64,000 bases of DNA from Fructobacillus cardui (GCF_023218935.1 NZ_JAJIAL010000004.1), one strand, 5' to 3'. Shown: positions 1 through 6,200, numbered from the stretch's first letter. The notes: generated by a model from the letters alone, not told the origin. Program-made: numbers and translations.

Positions 1-42
1 GTTTCCTGATGGAATGATTTTTCCTGGTTGAAATTCAATCAT
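1..42 (-). CDS. 5' end of an unidentified prophage gene (cut by window edge)
   Basis: Only the first 14 codons (MIEFQPGKIIPSGN) are in the window. The ATG at 42-40 is preceded by the strong ribosome binding site AAAGGAG seven bases away. It directly follows the stop of the next small gene on the same strand, as in a tightly packed phage early operon. The product cannot be identified from so short a piece. Confidence 0.6.
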   Translation of the reverse strand, partial: MIEFQPGKIIPSGN

Positions 43-57
43 GATTTGTCTCCTTTC

Positions 58-243
58 TTACTTGTTAAATTTGACTCTTGGTTCGGTATTAGTTACTGTT
101 ACTTCGTCAAATTCCTCTTTGTTTAAAATCTTCTTAAGGTCTGTCACACCCCTGAATTGCAAAACTTCCAGTCCATACTTTTTCAAATATTTAAGCATCA
201 ATTTAGGATCGTTAATCGTTACCGTCTTTTTCCTGTTCTTCAT
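58..243 (-). CDS. Small charged prophage protein, probably 5'-truncated
   Basis: This encodes a 61-residue Lys/Glu-rich protein with no family I recognise. The annotated ATG has no convincing ribosome binding site. The frame stays open upstream to a stop at 298-300, and that upstream stretch reads like protein (TRIDGGQIDDIE). The true 5' end may therefore have been lost at a junction, because the plus-strand gene starting at 300 begins exactly there. It sits one short gap upstream of the gene at 1-42 on the same strand. Start and completeness are uncertain. Confidence 0.5.
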   Translation of the reverse strand: MKNRKKTVTINDPKLMLKYLKKYGLEVLQFRGVTDLKKILNKEEFDEVTVTNTEPRVKFNK

Positions 244-299
244 CTCAATGTCATCAATTTGACCGCCATCAATCCTAGTAAATTTAAAGGAGAATTATT

Positions 300-476
300 A
301 TGAATAGCAAAGAACAACGTGCTCACGAACTTGCTTTGATGATGGCGAAAGTGTTCACTGAAGCTTCATTTGAAGCAGCAAAACTTTCAAATGTCCATCA
401 AGTAGATATTGATGGTAGTAAATCATTGAATGTTTACCTAGATGTGTACAAAGAAGCACTAAAGCGAATGGAGTAA
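300..476 (+). CDS. Small prophage protein, 58 aa, in inverted orientation
   Basis: The ATG at 300 follows the ribosome binding site AAAGGAGA at 286-293. The 58-residue product starts MNSKEQRAHELALMMAKVF and ends at TAA 474-476. It looks like a helical, mixed-charge phage early protein of unknown function. All neighbours from 1 to 2155 that belong to the early operon are on the minus strand, so this gene points the wrong way. Its binding site overlaps the open frame of the upstream minus-strand gene, and its stop lies two bases from the stop of the next one. Confidence 0.6.
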   Translation: MNSKEQRAHELALMMAKVFTEASFEAAKLSNVHQVDIDGSKSLNVYLDVYKEALKRME

Positions 477-478
477 GA

Positions 479-613
479 CTAGCTGAACTTCTTACCCCCA
501 ATAGTAAGACTGACAGTCGGAACATCATTAGTTTCATCTGTCGTTTTTTCATATTGGTCAATATTGATAAGTTGTTTTAGTTCTTCCGGTGTTGCTTCAA
601 TTGTGATTTTCAT
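479..613 (-). CDS. Small prophage protein, 44 aa
   Basis: The ATG at 613-611 is preceded by AGGAGG seven bases upstream. The 44-residue product begins MKITIEATPEELKQLINIDQ and ends GGKKFS. It is short, acidic and of unknown function. It lies immediately downstream of the antirepressor gene on the same strand and is probably cotranscribed with it. Its end converges on the plus-strand gene 300-476 with only two bases between them and no terminator. Confidence 0.6.
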   Translation of the reverse strand: MKITIEATPEELKQLINIDQYEKTTDETNDVPTVSLTIGGKKFS

Positions 614-626
614 TTTTCATCCTCCT

Positions 627-1325
627 TTACGCCGTCTGGTCTTGTGCCATCAACATCTTAGTAGCAGTTGTTGGTTCCCAGTTTTCGATAAAGTCGATAA
701 CCATGTCGTAGTCCTTTGACTTGATACGTGAACGGTTACCTGCTCCTGTTACTTCCTTAATTTGGCGGTTCAAGTCCTTAAACAATGGACCACATTCGTC
801 ACGATCGATATGATGTAGAGCTCCATACTGATGCACACGTTTAGATACTGCTCGTGCAATGGCGTTGCTATCAGTAGCTGTGATTACTTGGTTTTCGATA
901 TACGTATCTACTTTTGTTTCAATACCATGTACCTGTTCCTTAAGCTTGGTAGTTCCTTGAGCAATTAATGCAATTTTGTCGAAGTCATCCATTGGCTGGA
1001 CTGAATAACTACCAGTCTTGCGAATGCTTGGCAGAACTTCTGATGTTACCCACTTTTTAAAACGCTTAGCACTATCTAATTCACTATCCAAGATAAGAGC
1101 GAACACACCAGACTCATTAATTACAGTCATCTGTTGCTTTCCTCCGGGGGTGTCCAAAACGGACACCCCTTTGTCATCAACTTCGACGTGCGTTCGAATC
1201 GCTTTAGCAGTTTGGGAATATCCCAAGGTCTCTGCCACATCTTTCCCTACGAACCAAGGCTCGTTATCAATAAGTACTGTTCGCACTTCATGACTTTCAA
1301 AATTAAACATTGTTACTTCATTCAT
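627..1325 (-). CDS. Phage antirepressor (BRO-N plus ORF6C-type domains)
   Basis: The 232-residue product has an N-terminal BRO-N domain (about residues 5-100), recognisable from EVRTVLIDNEPWFVGKDVAE, the GYSQTAKAI segment and the ESGVFALILDSELDSAKRFKKWV stretch. A C-terminal ORF6C-like region follows. Such proteins bind DNA or the CI repressor and promote the lytic switch in temperate phages of Gram-positive bacteria. The start at 1325 is chosen over an upstream ATG because AAAGGAGA lies just before it. Its upstream region is antisense to the group I intron core, so its promoter must lie within or beyond that sequence. Confidence 0.9.
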   Translation of the reverse strand: MNEVTMFNFESHEVRTVLIDNEPWFVGKDVAETLGYSQTAKAIRTHVEVDDKGVSVLDTPGGKQQMTVINESGVFALILDSELDSAKRFKKWVTSEVLPSIRKTGSYSVQPMDDFDKIALIAQGTTKLKEQVHGIETKVDTYIENQVITATDSNAIARAVSKRVHQYGALHHIDRDECGPLFKDLNRQIKEVTGAGNRSRIKSKDYDMVIDFIENWEPTTATKMLMAQDQTA

Positions 1326-1339
1326 TTGTTTCTCCTTTT

Positions 1340-1594
1340 TGATAAAATAATGTTGTATTACCCATTTACACAGCGATGTGTAAATCGCATCGGGTGAATT
1401 CAAGGAAACTCTCTCTGAGATAACCCTGAGCTAAGCTACTAATCGGCTGAAATAATTAGTAAAAAGTGCAACGCATAGGCTGTGAGTGCTAACAATAATC
1501 AGCCCACGAGCGCCTGACAACTCCATGAGTTGAAAAGATATGCTGAACTGCATGGCGACATGTAGAAGTGTCGGATAAAAAACCAGCACGGTAA
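1340..1594 (+). ncRNA. Group I intron core (relic; 5' boundary and splice sites uncertain)
   Basis: The conserved group I elements appear in order. There is a P2-like hairpin (1365-1384, GCGA loop) and P3 (1386-1396 with 1505-1512). P4 is TTCAAGG (1399-1405) with CCTGAG (1425-1430). P6a is CTAAT/ATTAG, and P7 is GCATA (1473-1477) with TATGC (1539-1543). Between these lie an extra GGCTG/CAGCC helix (1478-1504) of the kind seen in IA introns and the P8 hairpin CAACTC/GAGTTG (1518-1532). After the AAGATATGC element comes a P9 hairpin (1548-1565). No intron endonuclease gene is present. Sequence upstream of about 1340 belongs to the antirepressor gene on the other strand, so the 5' exon is missing. 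Boundaries are approximate. Confidence 0.75.
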
Positions 1595-1865
1595 CAACTG
1601 AATAAGCCTAGCGAAACTGTTGCTAAATTTAACAAGATGCTTAACGGAGGTGCTGCTATGAAGATGAACCAATCAAATAACAGCTCTCTCTCAAAGTCAC
1701 TTAAGAATACAGCTGAACTTGCTGCATCAAAACAAGTAGAAGCAATTAGCAATAACAAGTTCACAGAATTTAATCAAGTAATTTCTGGTATCGCTAAGGT
1801 AGGTAATACAGCCATCTATATGGTGGTTTTTTGTTGCCGGACACTCGTTGGCTGATTATTGTTAG
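1489..1865. repeat. 33-bp imperfect inverted repeat bracketing the intron 3' half and the exon fragment
   Basis: CTAACAATAATCAGCC at 1489-1504 on the plus strand recurs perfectly on the minus strand at 1865-1850. The match continues with a few transitions through the following 17 bases, giving about 28 of 33 identical. GCATAG lies shortly before the repeat in both copies. The left copy is the P7.1-P3'-P8 part of the group I intron. The right copy is therefore probably a fragment of a second, related intron in the opposite orientation, or one side of an inversion. Confidence 0.7.
1595..1855 (+). pseudogene. 3' exon fragment of a phage gene following the group I intron
   Basis: The frame is open from 1595, immediately after the intron core, to the stop ending at 1855. 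It reads as convincing protein from the first codons (QLNKPSETVAKFNKMLNGG), so the coding part starts before any start codon. After about residue 75 (TAIYM) the sequence turns into a short unrelated tail, where the inverted repeat begins. An internal ATG at 1658 has the ribosome binding site CGGAGG, so a 65-residue product could still be made. I cannot identify the parent gene; the Lys/Asn/Ser-rich helical character would fit a tail or tape-measure protein, but this is a guess. Confidence 0.5.
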
Positions 1866-1875
1866 ATTGTCTATG

Positions 1876-1920
1876 CTATTTGACTTTCAGGTTGTCAAAT
1901 ACCTTTACTTCGTTTGCCAT
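1876..1920 (-). pseudogene. Antirepressor-like N-terminal remnant, 14 codons
   Basis: The ATG at 1920 follows a clear GGAGG (1926-1930), and the peptide MANEVKVFDNLKVK then stops. It resembles the usual first residues of BRO-N antirepressors, and the gene at 627-1325 starts similarly (MNEVTMFNFE). It sits where an antirepressor is expected, just after Cro and with an operator-like TACTTTTGC upstream. Most likely the original gene was interrupted here by the intron-bearing segment. A functional short leader peptide is the alternative. Confidence 0.45.
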
Positions 1921-1936
1921 GTCGGCCTCCATTTTT

Positions 1937-1945
1937 TACTTTTGC
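1937..1945 (+). promoter_or_regulatory. Single operator-like TACTTTTGC upstream of the antirepressor remnant
   Basis: This is the same nonamer, within TTTTTACTTTTGC, as the repeats between Cro and CI. It lies between the Cro stop codon and the ribosome binding site at 1926-1930. It would let CI or Cro also control downstream antirepressor expression. Confidence 0.45.
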
Positions 1946-1951
1946 CACTTT

Positions 1952-2155
1952 TTAGAACAAAAAAATATCAGACATTTCAACTCCTAGCACTTCAGCAATT
2001 TTTTTTGCACGTTCAGGACGCATTCCTTGTCCCTTCATATAGCGATCAAAAGATGCCGAAACCCCGCCAATCCTGCGTGCAAATCCTTCAACACTATAAC
2101 CATCAATAGCCAAAAGTCTTTTGAATTCTTTTGGCTTTTTCAATTTTACACTCAC
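1952..2155 (-). CDS. Cro-like HTH regulator of the prophage
   Basis: The 67-residue protein is a single helix-turn-helix domain of the XRE/Cro type; the recognition region is roughly FARRIGGVSASFDRYMKGQG. The start is GTG at 2155-2153, with AGGAGG about nine bases upstream. It is transcribed divergently from the CI gene, which is the classic lysis/lysogeny arrangement. A strong promoter precedes it, and operator repeats fill the space between the two genes. It probably represses CI synthesis and starts the lytic programme. Confidence 0.8.
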   Translation of the reverse strand: MSVKLKKPKEFKRLLAIDGYSVEGFARRIGGVSASFDRYMKGQGMRPERAKKIAEVLGVEMSDIFLF

Positions 2156-2189
2156 TATTTATTACCTCCTTTCTTTAACTTATGAACTA

Positions 2190-2218
2190 AGTATAAAATA
2201 TAATTTTTACTTTTGCAA
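2190..2218 (-). promoter_or_regulatory. Strong promoter for the Cro/early operon
   Basis: On the minus strand the -35 box TTGCAA (2218-2213) and the -10 box TATACT (2195-2190) are separated by exactly 17 bp. The -35 box overlaps the first operator repeat (2208-2216), so repressor bound there would block RNA polymerase. Confidence 0.75.
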
Positions 2219-2292
2219 GTAATTTTAATAAAATATTTTCACTTTTGCCTTTACTTATTTTTACTTTTCTATATATTATTTTTTACTTTTGC
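2208..2292. promoter_or_regulatory. Array of four direct-repeat operators between cro and cI
   Basis: Copies of (T/C)ACTTTTGC start at 2208, 2240, 2262 (as TACTTTTCT) and 2284, all in the same orientation. Spacings are 32, 22 and 22 bp, close to three and two helical turns, so all copies face the same side of the DNA. They overlap the Cro promoter and a plausible CI promoter (TTTACT 2250-2255, TATATT 2272-2277). The copies are not palindromic, which is unusual for dimeric phage repressors. Confidence 0.65.
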
Positions 2293-2323
2293 TATATATT
2301 TTAAACATCAAGGAGATTTAATC

Positions 2324-2992
2324 ATGGATTTTGGAAATGAACTTCGACAAATGAGAAAGTCTAAAGGACTAACAATTGGACAATTATCTGCCTATACAGG
2401 ATTAAATTCTGGATTCATTAGTCAAGTAGAAACAGGTAAACGAAACACTCCAAAAATAGAAACATTAGACAGGATTGCCAAGGGCCTACGAATATCTCAT
2501 GAAGAGATACTTAAAATGGCCGGTATTTTTGACACTATTCCAAACGAATTACCTATCAGCTCCACTCCATCTACTGTGTCGATTCCTATTTATGGTCGTA
2601 TCTCTGCTGGATACCCTGAGGGAGCTAAGGAAGATATTGAAGGAAACATTAAAATAGACGACGAACTTATCGAACGGTACGGCAAGAATAATTTAATCGG
2701 TCTTCGTGTTAATGGAGAGAGCATGAATAAAGTTGTTCCCAATGGTGCTGTTGCTATTCTTGCTAAAGTTGACCTTTGTGAGATTACTAATGGTGACATC
2801 TGTGGGGTTATTATTGATGGAGAATCTGCCACACTCAAACACGTTTACCGGTACCCCGATCGCATTCGCTTTGAACCTGATAGCTGGTTATCTAATTTCA
2901 AACCATTTGAATATAGTAAGGAAGACATTGATAACGGCGAGCCACCTATTCAAATTATCGGTAAGCTAATTCATCAGCAATCGTCGTTTTAA
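2324..2992 (+). CDS. CI-like prophage repressor (HTH plus LexA-type self-cleavage domain)
   Basis: The 222-residue product has an N-terminal XRE helix-turn-helix (about residues 5-60: LRQMRKSKGLTIGQLSAYTG). Its C-terminal S24/LexA-like domain has an Ala-Gly cleavage site in RISAGYPEG (about residue 93), the Ser nucleophile in NGESMN and the Lys in ATLKHVYR. It is therefore predicted to repress lytic genes and to cleave itself upon RecA activation during the SOS response. The start at 2324 follows AAGGAG; an upstream in-frame extension lies in the AT-rich operator region and is not coding. Confidence 0.92.
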   Translation: MDFGNELRQMRKSKGLTIGQLSAYTGLNSGFISQVETGKRNTPKIETLDRIAKGLRISHEEILKMAGIFDTIPNELPISSTPSTVSIPIYGRISAGYPEGAKEDIEGNIKIDDELIERYGKNNLIGLRVNGESMNKVVPNGAVAILAKVDLCEITNGDICGVIIDGESATLKHVYRYPDRIRFEPDSWLSNFKPFEYSKEDIDNGEPPIQIIGKLIHQQSSF

Positions 2993-3068
2993 AAAAGAAG
3001 AAATACTCGGTATCTAATGAATGACGTGCAACATGTACCCAGTTTCAAAACAATGAAGGAGAATTAAA

Positions 3069-3692
3069 GTGTTTATAATCTTTGGATTAATATTCTATGC
3101 AACTTTCGTTTACCTGTTGGTAAAACGTGCCCAACGTAAACAATTTGGTACTACGATGAAAAATAAAAATAAATACATACTCATTGGAGCGTGTATCCTA
3201 TCTGGTATTTTATTTGTTATAAGTCTATCTTCATCTGATGACTCTGACGATTATTCAAATAGTTCAGATAGAAAGTCATCATCTGTTAAAAAGACCTCAT
3301 CCTCTAAAAAAGAAACCTCTGTCAAATCATCATCTGAAAGTTCTTCATCTGAAACAAAGAAGTCGGAATCCTCTAGTTCATCATCCAATGAAACAAAAAA
3401 ATCAGAATCTCCGTCGACAAGTACGAATGAAGGCCATCAATCAGCTCAAACAAAACAAGCACCAACTCAGACTCAACAAGCACCAACTCAGACTCAACAA
3501 GCACCAACTCAGACTCAACCGACTCCAAGCGATGATGAAAACACTACAGTGTATGTCGCTAACAATGGAAAAAGCCTTGCATACTGGTATAGTGCAAGTG
3601 ATATGCCAGCGAACACAAATAAATCGAAGGTTGTTGCTATGACAGAAGCTCAAGCAAAGCAACAAGGAAAGCACGCCTCGTTAAGAGAGTAA
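3069..3692 (+). CDS. Ser-rich membrane-anchored protein with QAPTQTQ repeats (prophage cargo)
   Basis: The 207-residue product starts with GTG, preceded by AAGGAG. It has two hydrophobic segments (about residues 1-18 and 36-53), then a long Ser/Lys/Glu-rich spacer (55-125), three QAPTQTQ repeats and a compact C-terminal domain (about 160-207: VYVANNGKSLAYWYS to LRE). The C-terminal domain resembles a small module I have seen at the ends of other lactic acid bacterial surface proteins; its function is unknown. The layout suggests a cell-surface stalk. It is the first of four genes between cI and int, the usual position for superinfection-exclusion or other lysogenic-conversion genes. Confidence 0.7.
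   Translation: MFIIFGLIFYATFVYLLVKRAQRKQFGTTMKNKNKYILIGACILSGILFVISLSSSDDSDDYSNSSDRKSSSVKKTSSSKKETSVKSSSESSSSETKKSESSSSSSNETKKSESPSTSTNEGHQSAQTKQAPTQTQQAPTQTQQAPTQTQPTPSDDENTTVYVANNGKSLAYWYSASDMPANTNKSKVVAMTEAQAKQQGKHASLRE
3456..3518 (+). repeat. Three 21-bp tandem repeats encoding QAPTQTQ
   Basis: The unit CAAGCACCAACTCAGACTCA(A) is repeated three times with no change (3456-3476, 3477-3497, 3498-3518). The unit is a multiple of three, so copy-number change would alter stalk length without breaking the frame. Confidence 0.85.
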
Positions 3693-3710
3693 AAATCGGA
3701 AGTGATTAAT

Positions 3711-4259
3711 ATGGGATTTAGATTTCGAAAAAGCGTCAATATAGGGCCAATACGTTTAAACTACAGCAAAAGTGGAATCGGTTATAGCATTGGAACAAAG
3801 GGATACAGAGTAACGAAGAAAGCTAATGGTGGCTACAGAAAAACGATATCAGTTCCTGGTACCGGGATATCATATGTTGAAGACATTCCTAAAAGGAAAA
3901 ATAAAGTTAATTACACCAATAATGAATCGTATAGTGGTTCAGACCAGCAGTCAGTATCTAACGTAAAGCAGCAATTAAAATCTAATAAGAAAGAGCCTAT
4001 CATTAATACGTCAGAAAACAAAATCGTAGTGAACAAGCATGTATTTGTTTGGGTTTGCAACTTATTGTGTGGAGGCCTAGGAGTCGACCGCTTTATTCGA
4101 GGACAAATTAGTTTAGGCATTTTTAAATTGTTTATTGGCTCATGGATAACTCTTGGTATTTGGCCGCTTGTTGCCTTCACTATTTCAATAGTAAAGGCAT
4201 ACGGAAATTACGCAGATACAAACGAGATCACTTTCATTAACGGTAAGTATTCTCGTTAA
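3711..4259 (+). CDS. DUF4236 plus TM2-domain membrane protein (prophage cargo)
   Basis: The 182-residue protein begins with a DUF4236 domain (residues 1-55: GFRFRKSVNIGPIRLNYSKSGIGYS, with GTGISY at its end). A linker is followed by a TM2 domain (about 110-175: WVCNLLCGGLGVDRFIRG and two hydrophobic helices). Both are widespread domains of unknown biochemical role, often seen in phage or mobile-element cargo. The start at ATG 3711 is preferred to GTG 3702 because the CGGAAG binding site is well spaced and DUF4236 usually begins MGFRFRK. It lies 18 bp after the preceding gene and is probably cotranscribed. Confidence 0.85.
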   Translation: MGFRFRKSVNIGPIRLNYSKSGIGYSIGTKGYRVTKKANGGYRKTISVPGTGISYVEDIPKRKNKVNYTNNESYSGSDQQSVSNVKQQLKSNKKEPIINTSENKIVVNKHVFVWVCNLLCGGLGVDRFIRGQISLGIFKLFIGSWITLGIWPLVAFTISIVKAYGNYADTNEITFINGKYSR

Positions 4260-4266
4260 AAATTCA

Positions 4267-4282
4267 ATGCCCTTTCGGGCAT
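4267..4282 (+). other. Small intercistronic hairpin
   Basis: ATGCCC-TTTC-GGGCAT forms a six-bp stem between two cargo genes. There is no T-run after it, so it is more likely an mRNA processing or stability element than a terminator. Confidence 0.4.
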
Positions 4283-4302
4283 ACATAAAAGGAGTGCACA
4301 AC

Positions 4303-5025
4303 ATGAAAAAGAAATTTGACAAAGCTATCCTGTCTGATATGAAAAATGACATCAAAAACAATGTGCAAGAAATCAAAACCAGTGCCAAAGACGTTAAGGA
4401 AAATGTTAAATCAAAAACCGAGCAGTTATTCGACCACACGTCTTCGAACTTTGAACAATTCAAACAGTTTATGTTCGCGCCATTTTTGTTAACCTTTGTC
4501 ATTTCAATCGTGATTGGTTACAACTTTAGTGACGTAATCAAAAGTTTAACAAGCTTTATAGCAAATCTTATCGGTTACATTTTGAAGTGGATTTTTGAAT
4601 TTAATGGTAACCATCCTACCCACACCTTAGAATCGTCATTTTCATCATTACTTCAAAACTCATTAACACTGTTCTTTATTTCATACATTGTTTTCTATCT
4701 CATTAAGACAATTAATAAGTACTTAAAGAAAAACAAGGAACAACAATGGGGATACGATCAGGCTCACGAAGATGCAATTAAAATTCAAAAACTTCAAGCA
4801 GAAAATATTAAGCTTCAAAAGCAATTAATTGAAAACTTTAATGGTGCTATTAAATCAAAAAAAGAAATTGATAATCAACAATACATGCGTTACCAGCAAC
4901 CCGTTCAACCACAACCACAAACAAGCAACTTGGGCCAAATCAAAGAGTTGAAAGAGTTGCTCGATATGGGCGCTATCACACAAGAAGAGTTTGATTTGAA
5001 AAAGAAAGAACTATTGGGTATTTAA
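4303..5025 (+). CDS. Two-pass membrane protein with C-terminal SHOCT motif (prophage cargo)
   Basis: The 240-residue protein has an amphipathic, coiled-coil-like N-terminus (1-50: repeated KNDIKNNVQEI / KDVKENVKSK). Two or three hydrophobic segments follow (about 58-80, 85-100 and 118-140), then a coiled coil (150-190), a QPVQPQPQ linker and a terminal SHOCT domain (IKELKELLDMGAITQEEFDLKKKELLG). SHOCT is a short oligomerisation-type motif. The start at 4303 follows AAAAGGAG; an upstream in-frame ATG lies in the hairpin. The function is unknown. The next gene starts four bases after its stop, suggesting translational coupling. Confidence 0.75.
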   Translation: MKKKFDKAILSDMKNDIKNNVQEIKTSAKDVKENVKSKTEQLFDHTSSNFEQFKQFMFAPFLLTFVISIVIGYNFSDVIKSLTSFIANLIGYILKWIFEFNGNHPTHTLESSFSSLLQNSLTLFFISYIVFYLIKTINKYLKKNKEQQWGYDQAHEDAIKIQKLQAENIKLQKQLIENFNGAIKSKKEIDNQQYMRYQQPVQPQPQTSNLGQIKELKELLDMGAITQEEFDLKKKELLGI

Positions 5026-5029
5026 ATTC

Positions 5030-5965
5030 ATGAAAGACTATATTTATTTTGATGAAAGATTAATCAATTCTCTACTTGCACAACTAACAAAGGGAGAAGT
5101 TAATTTAAGTAAGTCATTTAGTTCTTCTGATGGTAAAACCATAAGTACGATTATATCGAGTGAAAAATCAGAAAATTTTGGGTTATCAAAATTTATTAAT
5201 TTTATAAAAAAATCATCAAAAAAGGATGAAATAAATAATGGTAATTCGTCTTCAGTTAGTTCCCTAGTAGATACTAGAGTCGACGACTTTTCATTAGATA
5301 CTTTATATGATTTAATTCATAAAAAAATAAAGCAACCAAATGATGCCAATGAAAATGACTTCGTTGATTACTCTAATAATTTTAAAATATTTGATTTTGA
5401 AACAATAAAAGAATTAACTTCTGGTACATCGGATAAAGATGTTTCGGATTTACACATATCAAGAAAATCTGAAAATATTTATAATTACTATAAATTGATG
5501 AATAGTGGAAAGATAGATGAAGCTAATGAACTAAAGCTATCAATGGACCCTAGAGAAATTAAACTGATAAATAATAATTTAGTTGAAGATAGAGAAAGAA
5601 AATCGCTTCATACTGTATCCACTCTAGCGAATAAAATCTATCCAGAGACCATACTTATTAAGGTTGGCGATTCTTTAGTATTTGCTCCTAAAAACAATTT
5701 TAGAATAAGCCAGTCTGAAACTATTCAGCTTGGCTTTAAAAAGAAGCAACTACATGTATTAGGTATTGTTGAAGCTATAGCAACAACTACTGGTTCATTA
5801 TATGATCCTGATATGGATAGAACGGATAATACAGTTAATTACCTCGAAACAACCAATCTAACACCGATTCTTTCAGCAACAAAGATATTTGACATATTAA
5901 AAGTATCAAGAACACAAGACTTGTTTATTAGACCAATTGCAATGTACTTTAAGATAGATGATTAA
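5030..5965 (+). CDS. DUF6414-like protein (prophage cargo, unknown function)
   Basis: The 311-residue protein starts KDYIYFDERLINSLLAQLTKGEV. The pattern aromatic-x-D-x4-N-S-x-L-A-Q near the N-terminus recalls the DUF6414 family; I assign this from memory of the motif, not from a search. No membrane segment or known catalytic motif is visible. The gene is noticeably more AT-rich than its neighbours, which suggests separate acquisition. Its own binding site is weak and it follows the SHOCT gene by four bases, so the two are likely translated together. Its 3' end overlaps the convergent small gene 5949-6125 by 17 bp. Confidence 0.6.
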   Translation: MKDYIYFDERLINSLLAQLTKGEVNLSKSFSSSDGKTISTIISSEKSENFGLSKFINFIKKSSKKDEINNGNSSSVSSLVDTRVDDFSLDTLYDLIHKKIKQPNDANENDFVDYSNNFKIFDFETIKELTSGTSDKDVSDLHISRKSENIYNYYKLMNSGKIDEANELKLSMDPREIKLINNNLVEDRERKSLHTVSTLANKIYPETILIKVGDSLVFAPKNNFRISQSETIQLGFKKKQLHVLGIVEAIATTTGSLYDPDMDRTDNTVNYLETTNLTPILSATKIFDILKVSRTQDLFIRPIAMYFKIDD

Positions 5966-6125
5966 TGTTTTCGAATTTTAATCTTTTCTTAGAAAAATCT
6001 CTATCCATCATGATTTTATCCACTTCATATTTTCTTTGAACTTTATCAAAATGGTCATCATTACTTTTGTTGAACTTATCGAACTCTTTTTCAAATTTTG
6101 ATTTCTTATATAGTTTATTAAACAT
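5949..6125 (-). CDS. Small highly charged prophage protein, 58 aa
   Basis: The ATG at 6125 follows AGAGAGG, and the product starts MFNKLYKKSKFEKEFDKFNK. It is Lys/Asp-rich and probably a single long helix. A longer in-frame reading (to 6194) runs into the 15-bp tandem repeat and is rejected. It converges on the DUF6414-like gene. Whether it is a partner or an excision-related protein cannot be told from sequence. Confidence 0.5.
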   Translation of the reverse strand: MFNKLYKKSKFEKEFDKFNKSNDDHFDKVQRKYEVDKIMMDRDFSKKRLKFENINHLS

Positions 6126-6146
6126 TATGCACCTCTCTTTAAAACG

Positions 6147-6200
6147 CATAATAACTAAACACATAATAACTAAACACATAATAACTAAACACATAATAAC
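6147..6200. repeat. 15-bp tandem repeat, 3.6 copies, upstream of the integrase
   Basis: The unit CATAATAACTAAACA occurs at 6147-6161, 6162-6176 and 6177-6191, with a partial copy at 6192-6200, all identical. It lies between the small minus-strand gene and int. This is where arm-type integrase sites or regulators of int are found in temperate elements. There are no spacers, so it is not a CRISPR array. Confidence 0.85.

Noticed and set aside
300..613. Toxin-antitoxin pair formed by the two small convergent genes
   Set aside because: They converge rather than form an operon, and neither resembles a known toxin or antitoxin.
6126..6194. Upstream extension MCLVIMCLVIMCLVIM of the 58-aa gene
   Set aside because: It is only the translation of the 15-bp tandem repeat; the real start has its own binding site at 6125.
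6147..6200. Possible CRISPR array
   Set aside because: The 15-bp units are directly adjacent, without spacers, and no cas genes are present.
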